Source: Meconema thalassinum (taxonomy: Eukaryota; Arthropoda; Insecta; Orthoptera; Tettigoniidae). From it: 64,000 nucleotides of DNA. The translations under genes and the position numbers were made by a program. How positions within the stretch are numbered: the first letter of the stretch is position 1; the number at the start of each line of letters is the position of its first letter. Positions 44,911 to 55,969 of this stretch are shown one piece after another. The notes below the pieces were generated by a model. It ran no database searches, had not been told where the DNA came from, and saw only the letters and a list, made by a program, of their open reading frames with translations. The stretch is from positions 132,336,533 to 132,400,532 of the forward strand of contig OX336393.1 in NCBI GenBank assembly GCA_946902985.2, in the 5' to 3' direction.

Positions 44911-45245
44911 GTGGCAAGTTACGGCTCTTGACCCTCACACATAACCACTTACCCACACACAATACCAATTATTACTCATGGCATACTTATGGTTGCATGA
45001 TTCGAATTTGACCTTTACCGCTTATTCTGGGAATTCACTCGACTACACTACTGAGTAAACCCTTCACGAGGCTGGCCGAGATTGTGATTCGACCCCGCAG
45101 GTCTTCTCGCTTTATCCTCCTGAGGCTGTGCGTACCACCTTCCAACGCTACCGCCAAAATGAAAATCTACCAAGGCAGAACTGGGATTCGAACTAGAACC
45201 GTTTAGGTCGGAAGCTATAATAACGGCCTCAACAAAATTACGACA
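44881..45245 (-). mobile_element. SINE with tRNA-like head, minus strand
   Basis: An (ATT)n tract at 44881-44912 on plus corresponds to the tail. On minus the head near 45240-45190 contains GGTTCTAGTTCGAATCCCAG, a box B-like motif. The body includes CATTTTGGCGGTAGCG on minus. Box A is weak and I found no target duplication. Confidence 0.5.
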
Positions 45246-45757
45246 GGAAAATCAGGGAAGTTTCAACTGAAATGGTGTAGTAGTAACATTAAACTTAACA
45301 GAAATATCTAGTAATTTAACAATAAAGGTCAATAGCTCAAGGTATCGTTTTCCTAGCAAACAAGGCTATACGGTATTGGTTGTGCTTGTGCTGTGTATTG
45401 TGGAGTCTATCGTACTGGATTCAATTAGTAAATATGCCTCGAGGTTCGATTAATCTTGCTTCAGCTAGTGCTGCTGCTGACAGCGTGTTCGAGAAATTCA
45501 CTAGCGCATGTTCATCTCTAAATACATCTTAACAAGCATTGACACATTAGGATCATGGGAGTGTGCATGGCCCTTTTACTGGTAGGTCAGGGTGTGTGGA
45601 ATACTCCACATTAAAACGGAGAAACTCGGGGTCTTCCCACATTTAGGTAGACTTCACTAGAAGGCTATATTGCAATGGGTATCAAGTTTTGACATCCGGA
45701 AAATTTCGTCATATCTTCGCGTTTCTGATCCCACAGACCCCAAAACCACCGTCAGTT
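45246..45757. other. Unassigned spacer
   Basis: No recognised gene or repeat. Confidence 0.4.
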
Positions 45758-45769
45758 CAAAAGTTTATA

Positions 45770-46161
45770 ATGATAATAATAATAATATGGTATGGCCTCG
45801 GGTGCCGGTGCAAGCTTTGTTATTTGACACCCCGAGGGTAGCTTGCATGTCGAATTTCGTTGTTCCTTGAAGCACTATGAAAGTCATGTAGGTTAGATAT
45901 CTAAGCTCCTTGAGCATTATAGCGCTCTCTAGTAGATGAATGAGGAACCTTGTGTTGGCGGAAACTCCCGAGATTAATTTTGCCATTATGAACACGGCCT
46001 ACTGAATTCAAATGGGTTATTTGACATGCCAACATTGTATGACATGCATGTCGTAATTTTTGCCGCCTTTCAAAAAATATCACTTGCCACGGCCAGGAGC
46101 GAACCTGCAAGATTGGGGTTAGTAGACCGACACGTTAACCACTTACCCACCGTGGCAAGCT
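45770..46161 (-). mobile_element. SINE type 4, minus strand, with target duplication
   Basis: On minus the head AGCTTGCCACGGTGGGTAAG ... TTGCAGGTTCGCTCCTGG carries box A- and box B-like motifs at 46161-46085. The body runs to 45786 and the tail is an AT-trinucleotide run at 45770-45786. AAAAGTTTATA flanks both sides (45759-45769 and 46162-46172). Confidence 0.78.
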
Positions 46162-46172
46162 AAAAGTTTATA

Positions 46173-46555
46173 TATAACTTATGTATGTATATGTGTATAT
46201 CACTCTCTTGTGGACACGATAACTACCACAATTTTGCACCAATCACTTTGAATTTTAGACATAATATACAGGGTGATTCAACTAAGATGACCACCTCAAA
46301 TATCTACGGAACCGTTTAAGATATCGTCATTCTGTTTTCAACTTCTTAAATCGTACTACGGAGCTCATACAACATGGTCCATTTCACCCCCAGTACATAC
46401 GTGGTGCTATGACCTCACCGAGTTTCTTTGAAATCGCTCCAGCCGTTTAGATTATTAGGGGGTGGGGGAGAACACATACACATACACGGACAAAAGGTGA
46501 ACTCATAAGTCTATGTTGTTCTTTTTCAAAAATGTAAATAGTCTAAAAATACTTT
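46173..46555 (+). repeat. Short composite repeat with a family B-like 3' end
   Basis: From 46390 the sequence follows the family B 3' end: GAAATCGCTCCAGCCGTTTA, AC-rich tract, GGACAAAAGGTGA, CATAAGTCTATG ... AATAGTCTAAAAAT. Upstream, ACAGGGTGATTCAACTAA (46270) resembles a mariner-type terminal repeat, but I cannot find its partner. Confidence 0.5.
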
Positions 46556-47220
46556 CTCATAATGAGAGGTCTGGTCCTTCTACGAAAAACTCCATACTTT
46601 GCCTATTGTCCGTATCCCCTAGTTTGCCTGGTGAAATGTATCTCCGCCTTCCAACGTGCCAAGAGGGTTCTTTTATTTTCAACAAGAAGCACAATTATGC
46701 TTGAAACTTTTCAGATTATTATCAATATTACTTCCAATGGAGACGAACAGGGTACCTGAATAGAACTTGTTAAAACGTAAGGTGTACCTAGGTACAGTGG
46801 ATTTGAAGAAAATTGCTATTTTTTTTCAAAAGTAGATAAATGTAGGCTAAATACACTGGTAAAATGTTACATGACAACAATACTCTATTTGATTTATTTA
46901 GTTTTGTTTATGGAACTATTAATTTATTTTTATTTTGGATATTTTGAGACCTGGCGTTTTTAAATATTTATAGATATTTTTTATTGATCTTTAACAGCAA
47001 TTTTCATACATTTTATTCTAATTACATAGTTTCAGTATATTAGACTTTAATGTTACATTATTTGGTTTGTACCACTGTCTTCCATCTGGAAAGTTGTTTC
47101 ACTAAAACAATTAATGTTCTTATTTTTAAATTAAATTGAAAATTTGAATCTAAATTCGACAGCCTACAAATCTTATTTCATCTTCGTTCAAATGGCTGAT
47201 CATATTTATCCGATCAAGAA
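46556..47220. other. Unassigned AT-rich spacer
   Basis: No gene. The frames at 46513-46759 lack any recognisable domain. Confidence 0.4.
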
Positions 47221-48614
47221 CGTAACAAGTAGTTCCGTGACGTAGTTCCGTGACGAACTACAGAGCCTACGTTTCTTAAAATTTAAGATTCATGCCAATC
47301 TATATTGACCTATCTAGAATAATGACGAAATCAAGTTGGCAATTCTAATATTTATAAGAACTGCAGTTTGAAATACACCTGAAATAGTGTAGCCTAATAA
47401 AGAAACCTACTACATTGACAGCCCAGGTGACTCTGAGGATTATTCTTAGTTCCATCTCTGAAGGTATATAATGCACATACGAAATTTGGTTGAAGTCTAA
47501 TGGATAATATGGACGTTGCATGCTGTTTGATATTGGATTTATCAGTGCTTGTAAAATCGCGTTGGGAACCATGTGATGTATGTGATGCTCAGAATAAATC
47601 TGAAATATTACGATCTATTATAGTGCCAATTTTGGATAAAATCCGTTAGTATAGAAGTTACATGTAATTATAAATTGAAACTGTCAGAAAGCTGAGAATC
47701 ATGTTGGCAGCACTGAGGTATAATCGTTACTCCAAATTAATCTTGAATGTCAAGTACTATACGTGTGAAAAGTTTAGAGCTGATGGCTTGCATACTTTCT
47801 GATATATAGATATTAGGGTTAGGCAAATAGAGAATGCATTTATCAACAGTTGGCAGTCCTGCTGGTTCTTACGAATACGCATAGTCATTACTGTTATGAT
47901 ACACAAAGCACGTACGAAATTTGGTTGAAATCCATTTGTTAATATAGAAGTTATATGCATTTAAAAACTGTACCTATCAGCAGGCTTAGAATCGTGTTGG
48001 CAGCACTTGTGTATACTGCAATAATAATCTAAGGTAGATTGGCAGGTACTATACGTGTGCAAAGTTTAGGGTTAAAACAAAGAGAGAGCATTTATTAACA
48101 GTTGGCAGCCCAGGTGGCTCTTAAGAAAAGGCACAGTCATATCTGTTGTAGTACACATAGAACATACGAAATTTGGTTGAAATCCAATTGTTGGTATAGA
48201 AGTTACATGAATTTAGAATTTGGCCCTATCGGCAGGCTTAGAATCATGTTGGCAACACTGGACTTCTGAATATTAATCTGGAATATCATTATATATATGT
48301 GCGCCAATTTTGGAACAGTTCGCATGCATAATTTCTGAGATATCCAACATAGAGCTCTAATTTCAATTGCGATTTATCAGCAGTTGGTATCACTGACGTC
48401 AATTTCAAATATGGCTGTGAGATATTCAGGTAGGGCCTATAGAGTTTTACTCTTACCAAATTTGGTTTCGATATCTCCAGCCGTTTAGGAGTAGATAGAG
48501 GGACACACACAGACAGACATACAGAAGGACAGACTAACATACATTTTCCCGGATTGATCTCATAAGTCTACTTTTTCCTCATTTTTGCAAAATGAGAAAA
48601 GTAGGCTAAAAATG
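47221..48614 (+). repeat. Family A copy 2
   Basis: Starts AACAAGTAGTTCCGTGACG (with GTAGTTCCGTGACG duplicated), then AGCCTACGTTTC. It ends CATAAGTCTACTTTTTCC ... GAAAAGTAGGCTAAAAAT. It has at least five diverged internal units with AAATTTGGTTGAAATCCA and TTGGCAGCAC. A CAGACAGACA tract precedes the 3' end. The same order as copy 1. Confidence 0.78.
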
Positions 48615-49329
48615 CACGACTTCTAAAGACAGCATGCACGGAAAGTCAGCTGATTGCAGCGTGCTTAAAGAATCCTGTTATTCATGGAACTTAAACACAT
48701 CGATATATCTGTCACCTGACACTATTGATCTGTTCAAATTATTACACTCAAGCACTTGTTTTTATAAATCTTCCTTCATCCAGCAGAGCATTATAATCTG
48801 CAACTTAACGTCTTTGTTTTTCCCGATTATCCAAACACAATCCGATTTTATTGTAACGGTGCTAGATGTTGGAAGGAATCAACGATTTTATTGTATAATG
48901 ACATTTCGAAATTAACGGTGAGAAATAGTTACACTTATGGGCAGGTGACCTCCCTGTTCCACCCTTTACAATAACAATAACTCACTAACTAGCTACACTA
49001 CCCTAGCAACTCTCTGTAACAATATATGGCATCTACAATAACCATAACCTCAAATTTTCATTGTTTTCTTACGCTGTTACTTACAGTCACAGAGCAGCGA
49101 ATGACTCTCCCTTCAAAACAAAACAGCTGAAGGTCAAAAACTGTTATTGCGCATTATACCAACAATCCGGCAAGAAAATTACCCTTCATAAACAGCTATG
49201 TTGAAATATAGTTAAAAATTGTGGAAATGTGAGTGTAGAGTCTAGCCTAATAATTAGAACAGATCTGTATTACGATTAAGCAGTTTAAAACGGGAGTAAA
49301 ACGCGAAACTGTGGATAAATTCACATAAA
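48615..49329. other. Unassigned spacer
   Basis: AT-rich. The 93-aa plus frame at 48634-48915 is unrecognised and continues from the family A end without a boundary. Nothing else seen. Confidence 0.4.
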
Positions 49330-49785
49330 AGCAGACATATGCCCTCCTTTGAAGGGGACGTAAAGCCGGCGGGCATGTAAAAGAACCTTCCAATAGGGGC
49401 AGAAATACCTCGTAGTTCCGCCCCTTAAAACAACAATAGCTAACTAACTAACCTTCCAATAACTACAATTGTGTGAAGCTAAATTTGTAGGTTAGATTTG
49501 ATTGACGCTCTATTAGTTCCAGCTTTTGTCACCAGGTGCCGGTTGCGATGGTATCTAGTAGCCAAGTTCACAGCTAGATACGTTGACGGTAGCATTTGGT
49601 GGCAAAAATAGGAACTACTTGAAATTGATCGTCTGCAGTCTTTGCCTGAATTACAGATAACACACACTAATACTGCCATCATAATTAACACCGGTTATCA
49701 GACAGATTCTACACACATCCAAAATACACCGGGCAACATGACCGCGTTGTCGCAGCCCCTAAACTGAGGAACCAACCAACCAGAT
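49330..49785 (+). mobile_element. SINE type 1 with tail 2, 5'-truncated
   Basis: Lacks the tRNA-like head and starts within the body (GGGGACGTAAAGCCGGCGGG). It then follows the 6860 copy through CACCGGTTATCAGACAGATT to CCAACCAACC. A 54-bp insertion at 49396-49449 interrupts it. Confidence 0.8.
49396..49449 (+). mobile_element. 54-bp micro-insertion with 12-bp target duplication
   Basis: The segment starts GGGGCAGAAATACC, has CGTAGTTCCGCCCC and ends AGCTAACTAACT. It is bounded by AACCTTCCAATA on both sides (49384-49395, 49450-49461). GGGGCAGAA can pair with TTCCGCCCC as a hairpin (8 of 9). The TAAC-type tail and target duplication indicate LINE-mediated insertion of a tiny retroposon or an extreme 5' truncation. 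Confidence 0.75.
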
Positions 49786-50245
49786 ATATTTTATATAACC
49801 AGATAACTGTTTAAGTCAAACTTACAGAGAGCAGATTATGCTGTGGAATTGCATTAACGTAAAAGTTTATGAAGCAGTTCCTCATTTTTACTGGAGGCTA
49901 CTTCGTTACGCTACATGCTGGCTGTGTGCAGTCACCATACGCCCAGGAAATGCAATTAAAACTCAACTTTCAATCAGTGAACAAAAACTGAATATGTTTC
50001 TAACGATTGTGTGACGGTGCGTGAATGCCACTCGACTCTGGCCCTGAATGGGAAGGGAATACACACATCAGAGGGAGTTAAATACAAACAAAACAATGCG
50101 TCGCGTCGCAGGGTGTTCCAGAAATAGGTGGGTAACAGTGAGACACTTTTATTTTGAATCGTCATACTAGGGAAATAAATTATTTTATTATTTTATTGAG
50201 CTTTACTAGTGGTTGCCTTATTACAGGTAGAAATAATTCACGAGG
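49786..50245. other. Unassigned spacer
   Basis: No recognised element. CAGGGTGTTCCAGAAATAGG (50109) resembles a transposon terminal repeat but has no partner visible. Confidence 0.35.
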
Positions 50246-50249
50246 GCAG

Positions 50250-51215
50250 ATCTAAAAATAAGTTGCACTTCCCGGTTATGGCCATTCATTACACCACCTA
50301 TGTAACAGCAACACGTCTATAACGACAAACAATGCAACTTCACTTTTCCACATAGTTTCCAAGAGACTCCAAACATTTCTGCGAACGCACAAAAAACTTG
50401 TCGATGCCGGATGCATAGAAAGTTCCTCCAGCGTTCTGCAACCACATGGAGACAGCGGCCTTCACCGCCTCATCGGTCTGGAAACGTCGACCACCGAGCT
50501 CCATCTTGAGCTTACTGAACAGATGAAAGTCACATGACGCTAGGGTGGGACTGTAGGGTGGAAGTTGCCTGACCTCCCACTTGAAACGCTTGAAACACTC
50601 GTTTAGCGGGCCTTGTGAGGTGTTGCGTTATCGTGCAACAAAATCACACCGGGGCTCAATTTCTCCCGGCGCTTCTCTTTAATCGCTTTACGCAACCGGT
50701 GCAACGTTTGACTATACGACGCCGCGTTGATCGTCGTTCCTTTCGGCATGAATTCCATGTGCAGCGTCGCGATTTCTGTCAGGTGAATGCGCCGGTTCTG
50801 TTTAATGATCGCATTAACACTGTTGACATTTGCACGGGTCCTGGACGTTGCGGGCCTGCCCTCGCGATATTCGTCCGTGATATCCGTGCGTCCGGCTTCG
50901 AATTGCTGACACCACTTTATGATCCCTTGCCGGGAAATGGCCCGCTCCCCATACACAGCACTAATTTCACGATGAATGTCCGTGCAATTCTTCCTTTTGG
51001 CCCATAGGAATCGGATTGTCGCACGCACCTCATATTTGGAGTGAACGTCCAGTCGACGCACCAATGCATTTGGCCGCTATTCACACCATACAAGGCGAGA
51101 CACCACAGTGACCTGCCTAACAGACGTTTGGACAGTGTCTGTCCCTTTCTCCGCTGTGCCCACGTTTGCGACACACAACGCGCTGCAGCAGCGCGTTAGT
51201 GCAACTAACTTTTTG
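50250..51215 (-). pseudogene. Mariner transposase with internal deletion
   Basis: Minus frame 51064-50603: VHSKYEVRATIRFLWAKRK (first HTH), then AISRQGIIKWCQQFEAGRTD, DEYREGRPATS and IKQNRRIHLTEIAT. It jumps at about 50765 to MEFMPKGTTINAASY, omitting roughly 130 residues that normally hold the second HTH end and the first catalytic Asp. HDNATPHKA (second Asp) follows. A one-base frame change near 50610 precedes KWEVRQLPPYSP and CDFHLFSKLK (third Asp position), with a stop near 50335. Candidate terminal repeats share AGTTGCACT (about 50260 and 51200). It cannot encode an active enzyme. Confidence 0.83.
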
Positions 51216-51892
51216 ATCCACTTTCGTATAATCCTACATAAAAGTACAAAAATGGTATAAGTGAAGAAACGCATTTCGTCTCACACTTCCCGACCAATGG
51301 GGTACAATGAAACATAACCTGCGGAATAGAGAGACGTTCTTAAAAAACTATTATCGAATGTCAATTAGTGAAAATCAGGATGAAATACAAAAGAAGACTG
51401 CTGCCTTTTGGTTGTTCCCACCATAATTGTTTTTTTGGTATCATTTTAATGTATGTCAGAAATATAAGCCTCATCAAGAACATATTATGGTATGGTAAAT
51501 TTTCCTTGCCCCTTTTTTTTTTCTAAAAAAAAAAAAAAAATATCTCAAAATCTCCACTTTCGTCTTTTCCTCTACAACGTTGCCAGTTTAATAAACCAGC
51601 CTGTTACTTCTTTTTTCAAAATTCTATAAAAACGTAGTCATCCACCACGTTCGACAAATGCCGATGGATCAGTTCGGAGTCCTGTATCTTCATCGGAGTC
51701 ATAGTCTGTATAATCACATAACGGAGCAGGAGTTGCTCTTCCCTATCACTGCCTTCATCAAGGAGTAAGGCTTTTTAGGCCTTCTTTTCTATTATTTCTA
51801 GTTATTTTTTCCACAAATATCCAACTCCCCCTAGCTATTACTTGCTCAGCAACAGAGCTTGAAAAGGTGCCTATTTCGGTTTTTCTTTTTGG
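51216..51892. other. Unassigned spacer
   Basis: Poly-T/poly-A tracts around 51512-51541. No supported gene. Confidence 0.4.
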
Positions 51893-53441
51893 ATTTTTAG
51901 CCTACTTATCACATTTTGCAACAAGTAGTTCCGTGAAGAACTATACAGCCTATTTTCATATATCCTGCTCATGTTAATTGCCTCTATCAACATACAAAAT
52001 TTCAGTTAAATTGCTGTAACAGATTCGTAGATATTGAGAACCGTCTAAATATTTCAGATGGTCGCCAGGTTGGATTTTTATTTTTGTACTATTACATTAA
52101 GATTATTGTGTACGTGTGGTATTCAAACTTCAATCGCATGATTAGAACACAATATGTAAAAGCGAGATTTTAAAATTACGGACAGCAACCATCTTGTGAT
52201 TATGCAAACAATTGAAATAAATTAGATGCCAGTGGATCAATATTTGTATAAGCATTTAACGTGCAACGTTTCACGGCACTCGGATAGTTAATTCGCGAGA
52301 AACGTCCATTTGAATATTTATACTTCTCGTCGCCGCCATGTTGGATTTGTGCTCACCAGGTTACTGAAAGTCCTATAGGTGAACATATGTTCATAGTTTC
52401 TATGAACTTAAAGAATTTCTGTTTGGTTGCTGGAAAAGATTCATAGATATTGAGAACCGTCTAAATATTTCGGAAGCTCGCCATTTAGGATTGTTATATG
52501 CATAGGCCATAGAGTTATCAACCATTCAAGGCCAATTATTGCCTAGGTTCATTATTCAAACTTTCACTTCGATCGCATGATTACGACACAAGAAATACAA
52601 ACTTAATTTTAAAATTTCGCACAGCCGCCATGTTGAGTTTATGTAAACAATTGAATTAAATTAGATGGCAGTGCATTACAATCTGCAAAATCATTTACTG
52701 TACCACATTTCACTGCGCTCAGAGATTTAAATCACGAGAAAAGTCTATTAAAATATTTCAAATTCGCTTGGTCGCCATGTTCGTTTTGTACTTTACAGGT
52801 TTATGAAATATACATAGGTAAACTTGTATCAGTACCCTTTATCACCGTACAAAATTGCAGGGTGATATCTGTAATAGTTTCGGAGATATAGAATGTCAGT
52901 GAAATATTTCGCACAGCCGCCATTTTGAAGTTATGTAAACAATTGAACTAAATTAGACTCCAGTGCATTACAATGTGTATAAACAATTTCTGTACCAAAT
53001 TTAATTACGTTTAGATAGTTAAATCGTGAGAAAAGTCTATTTAAATGTCTCAAATTCGCTTGGCCGCCATGTTGCTTTTGTAGTCACCAGGTTTTTGAAA
53101 GTCTCGTAGGTGAACTTCTAGTAGTGCCCTTTCTCACCGTGCACAATTTAAGGGCGATATCGGTAATAGTTTCGGAGATATTGAATGCTAGTGAAATATT
53201 TCGCACAGCCGCCATGTTGGATTGGTGAGACGTAACAAAATTTGAAGGGCACGGTCGAGGTCGCCGGGATAGCGCTATGAACTCACTGAGTTTCATTGAA
53301 ATCACTCCAGCCGTTTAGATTTTATTAGGGGGGACACACACCCACACCTCACACACACTCACACGCACGCACCCACACACGGACAAAAGGTGATCTCATA
53401 AGCCTATTTTTTTTTTCAAAATTGAAAATAGGCTAAAAATG
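51893..53441 (+). repeat. Family B copy with both ends
   Basis: The 5' end TTTTTAGCCTACTTATCACA (51893 on) is the inverse of the family A 3' end (TGTGAAAAGTAGGCTAAAAA), defining terminal inverted repeats of about 28 bp shared by both families. Then AACAAGTAGTTCCGTGAAG and AGCCTATTTTC follow, as in family A. GCCGCCATNTTG-type motifs recur near 52069, 52188, 52334, 52482, 52625, 52773, 52917, 53065 and 53209, about 145 bp apart. AC-rich tract at 53334-53382, terminal AAAATAGGCTAAAAA. Confidence 0.82.
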
Positions 53442-53944
53442 AGGAAAAAGTAGACTTATGAGATCGATCCGGGAAAATGTGTGTCTGTCTGTCTGTCTGC
53501 CCTTCCGTCTGTCTGGCTGTGTGTGTGCCCCCCCCCCCCCCCCCCTATCAACTCCTAAATGGCTGCAGCAATCGAAACCAAATTTAGTATGAGTAGAGAT
53601 GTATACAGGAATATCTCAAGCCCATATTTGAAAATGATGTCAGTGTTACCAACTGATGAATAAACGCACTAGAAATTTGAGCTCCATGTTGGATATCATG
53701 GAAGGTATGCATGGGAGCTATTCCAAAATTGGCACACATGTAGATAATACTATTTCAGTTTAATTTCCAGGAGGCCATACATGACAGTTGCCAAAATAAT
53801 TTTAAGCCTTCTGATAAGTCCAATTGTTAAATGCATATAACTTCTACACTATTAATTGGATTCCAACCAAATTTTGTTTGTAATATGTATACATAAACGG
53901 ATATGACCGAGTGTATTCTTAAGAGCCACCATGGCTGCCAACTG

Positions 53945-54281
53945 TTTTTTTTTTTTTAGCGTATGGCTTTTATGCTGGGAGTGTCCGAGGTCATGTTCGG
54001 CTCGCCAGTTTTTGTAGCTGCTTCGAGACGGACACCCAATGGGTGAGCTACAAGTACCGTTGGGGAGGGAAGGAGGGAAGTTGGAATGTAAGGACGAGGA
54101 GTTGGAAGGTAGCGGCTGTGGCCCATAGTTAGGGACCAACCCCGGCATTTGCCTGGAAGGAAGATGGGAAACCACAGAAGACCATCTTCAAGGTTGCCAG
54201 CGAGGGGATTCGAACCTCCTCGCCTCCCGGATGTGAGCGACTGCCATCAGTCATGCCGTAACCACCACGGCTAACTCACCC
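53945..54281 (-). mobile_element. tRNA-derived SINE with tail 1 and a different head
   Basis: On minus the head GTGAGTTAGCCGTGGTGG ... GGAGGTTCGAATCCCCTCG carries box A/B motifs. The 3' half (GTCCGAGGTCATGTTCGG on plus) matches the tail 1 SINEs at 10471 and 59650. A T-run at 53945-53957 is its tail. Target duplication GGCTGCCAACTG (53933-53944) versus GGTTGCCAACTG (54282-54293). Confidence 0.82.
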
Positions 54282-55104
54282 GGTTGCCAACTGGTTATAA
54301 TTGCTCTCTCTATCTTCATCCAAATACCAATATATCTGGGAGTATGCAAGCCGACAGCTTTAAACTATGCTCACGTATAGTACCTGACATTTTAGATTAA
54401 TTTGGAGTAACTTATATACTTGAGTTCTACCAACATGATTCTAAGGCTGCTGATTGGACCAATTTTTAAATACATGTAACTTCTATACTATCAGTTGGAT
54501 TTCAACCAAATTTCGTATGTGCTATGCGGAAACATAACAGATATGACTATAAGTATTCTTAAGAGGAATCAGGGCTGCCAACTGTTAATAAATGCTGTCT
54601 ATATTTTTTACCCTAATATCAATATATCAGAAAGTATGCAAGCCAACAGCTCTATACTTTGCACACGTATAGCACCTGACAATCTAGATTAATTTGGAGT
54701 AATTAATATAAGTCAGTGCTGCCAACATGATTCTATGCTTGCTGATAGGCCCAATTTTAAAATTCATGTAACTTCTATACTAACAAATGGATTTTATCCA
54801 AAATTGGCACAACAAGATATAATAATATTTCAGATTATTTCTGACCAGCACACGCATGACATTGTTGCCAACATGCTTTTACGCGTGCTGATAGAGCCAA
54901 TGTCTAACTGCATGTAACGTCCATTGGACTTAAACCAAATTTTGTATTCTGTACTTTAAGAGATGGAACTAAGAATATATCCGTCACCAGGGCTGCCAAC
55001 TGTAGTGCTCTATTAGGCTACATTATACCAGGAATATTTCGAACTAATTAGGCATTTCTATATTACCAACTTAATTTCGTCATTATTCTAGATAGGTTCA
55101 TGTA

Positions 55105-55428
55105 AGCCTCCGTGGCTTAGGCGGCAGCACGCCGGCCTCTCACCGCTGGGGCCGTGGTTCAAATCCCGGTCACTCCATGTGAGATCTGTGCTGGACAAAA
55201 CGGAGGCACAGGTTTTTCTCCGGGTACTCCGGTTTTCCCTGTCAAAATTTCATTCCAGCAACACTCTCCACTATCATTTCATTTCATCTGTCATTCATTT
55301 AATCATTGCCCCAGAGGAGTGCGTCAGGCTTCGGCAGCCGGCACAATTCATATCCTCGCCGCTAGTTCGGGGCTTCATTCATTCCATTCCTGACCCGGTC
55401 GGAGACTGGAAGCAGGCTGTGGATTTTC
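55105..55428 (+). mobile_element. tRNA-derived SINE, type 2, with 20-bp target duplication
   Basis: Near-identical to 11571. Flanked by ATTCTAGATAGGTTCATGTA (55085-55104) and ATTCTAGATAGGTTCATATA (55429-55448), one mismatch. The target is family A sequence, so the SINE is younger than that repeat. A 79-aa and an 86-aa frame across it are incidental. Confidence 0.9.
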
Positions 55429-55515
55429 ATTCTAGATAGGTTCATATACTGTAGAATAATAATTGGCATGAAAAGTAGGCTCTTTAGTTCGTCACGGAAC
55501 TTCTTGTTTTGGCAT

Positions 55516-55969
55516 GTTATTGAGATCGGCAACAATAGAAGTTGCTCTAATTATTTAAGCTGATCCAGAATTTACTTTACTAGCAATTTCCTAGTATGGT
55601 TACAATACAATTGAATTTGTACACACCAGGATCTAACAAAACACCAAAAAAATGAGGAAACAAGAGATATAAGAGCATTTCTTGAGAGTCACTTCCTTCA
55701 TCCTTAAGATGGGTTAAACAGAAAACAAATATTTTCTTGTTATTATGTAACCAATTGACATATATACTTTATCATTTTTCATGTAGACCTTCTTTGGTCA
55801 ACTCTTGTTCACTTCTGAACCGACGGTATTACGGTATCCGAGTCTTAGTGAGCCTTTTTTTTCCATTTCCCGCCTTGAATGGCCCTTGTCTCATCTTTCC
55901 TGATCCCTCATTGAGCGAGGGGTCATTGTATCACTCGTTCCCCACTCAGATTTGTCGGGTGTATTTCAC
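55516..55969. other. Unassigned spacer upstream of the BEL fragment
   Basis: No clear BEL coding or LTR sequence. A 94-aa plus frame (55737-56021) runs into the BEL region in a different frame. Confidence 0.4.

Larger units (their letters stand above)
53442..55515 (-). repeat. Family A copy 3, inverted, with two SINEs inside
   Basis: Begins ATGAGGAAAAAGTAGACTTA (inverted 3' end) immediately after family B, sharing the GGCTAAAAA bases. GTCTGTCTGTCTG and a run of about 19 C lie at 53474-53543. Units then match 47221-48614 in reverse, ending ATGAAAAGTAGGCTC ... CGTCACGGAACTTCTTG at 55515. SINEs at 53945 and 55105 interrupt it. Confidence 0.8.
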
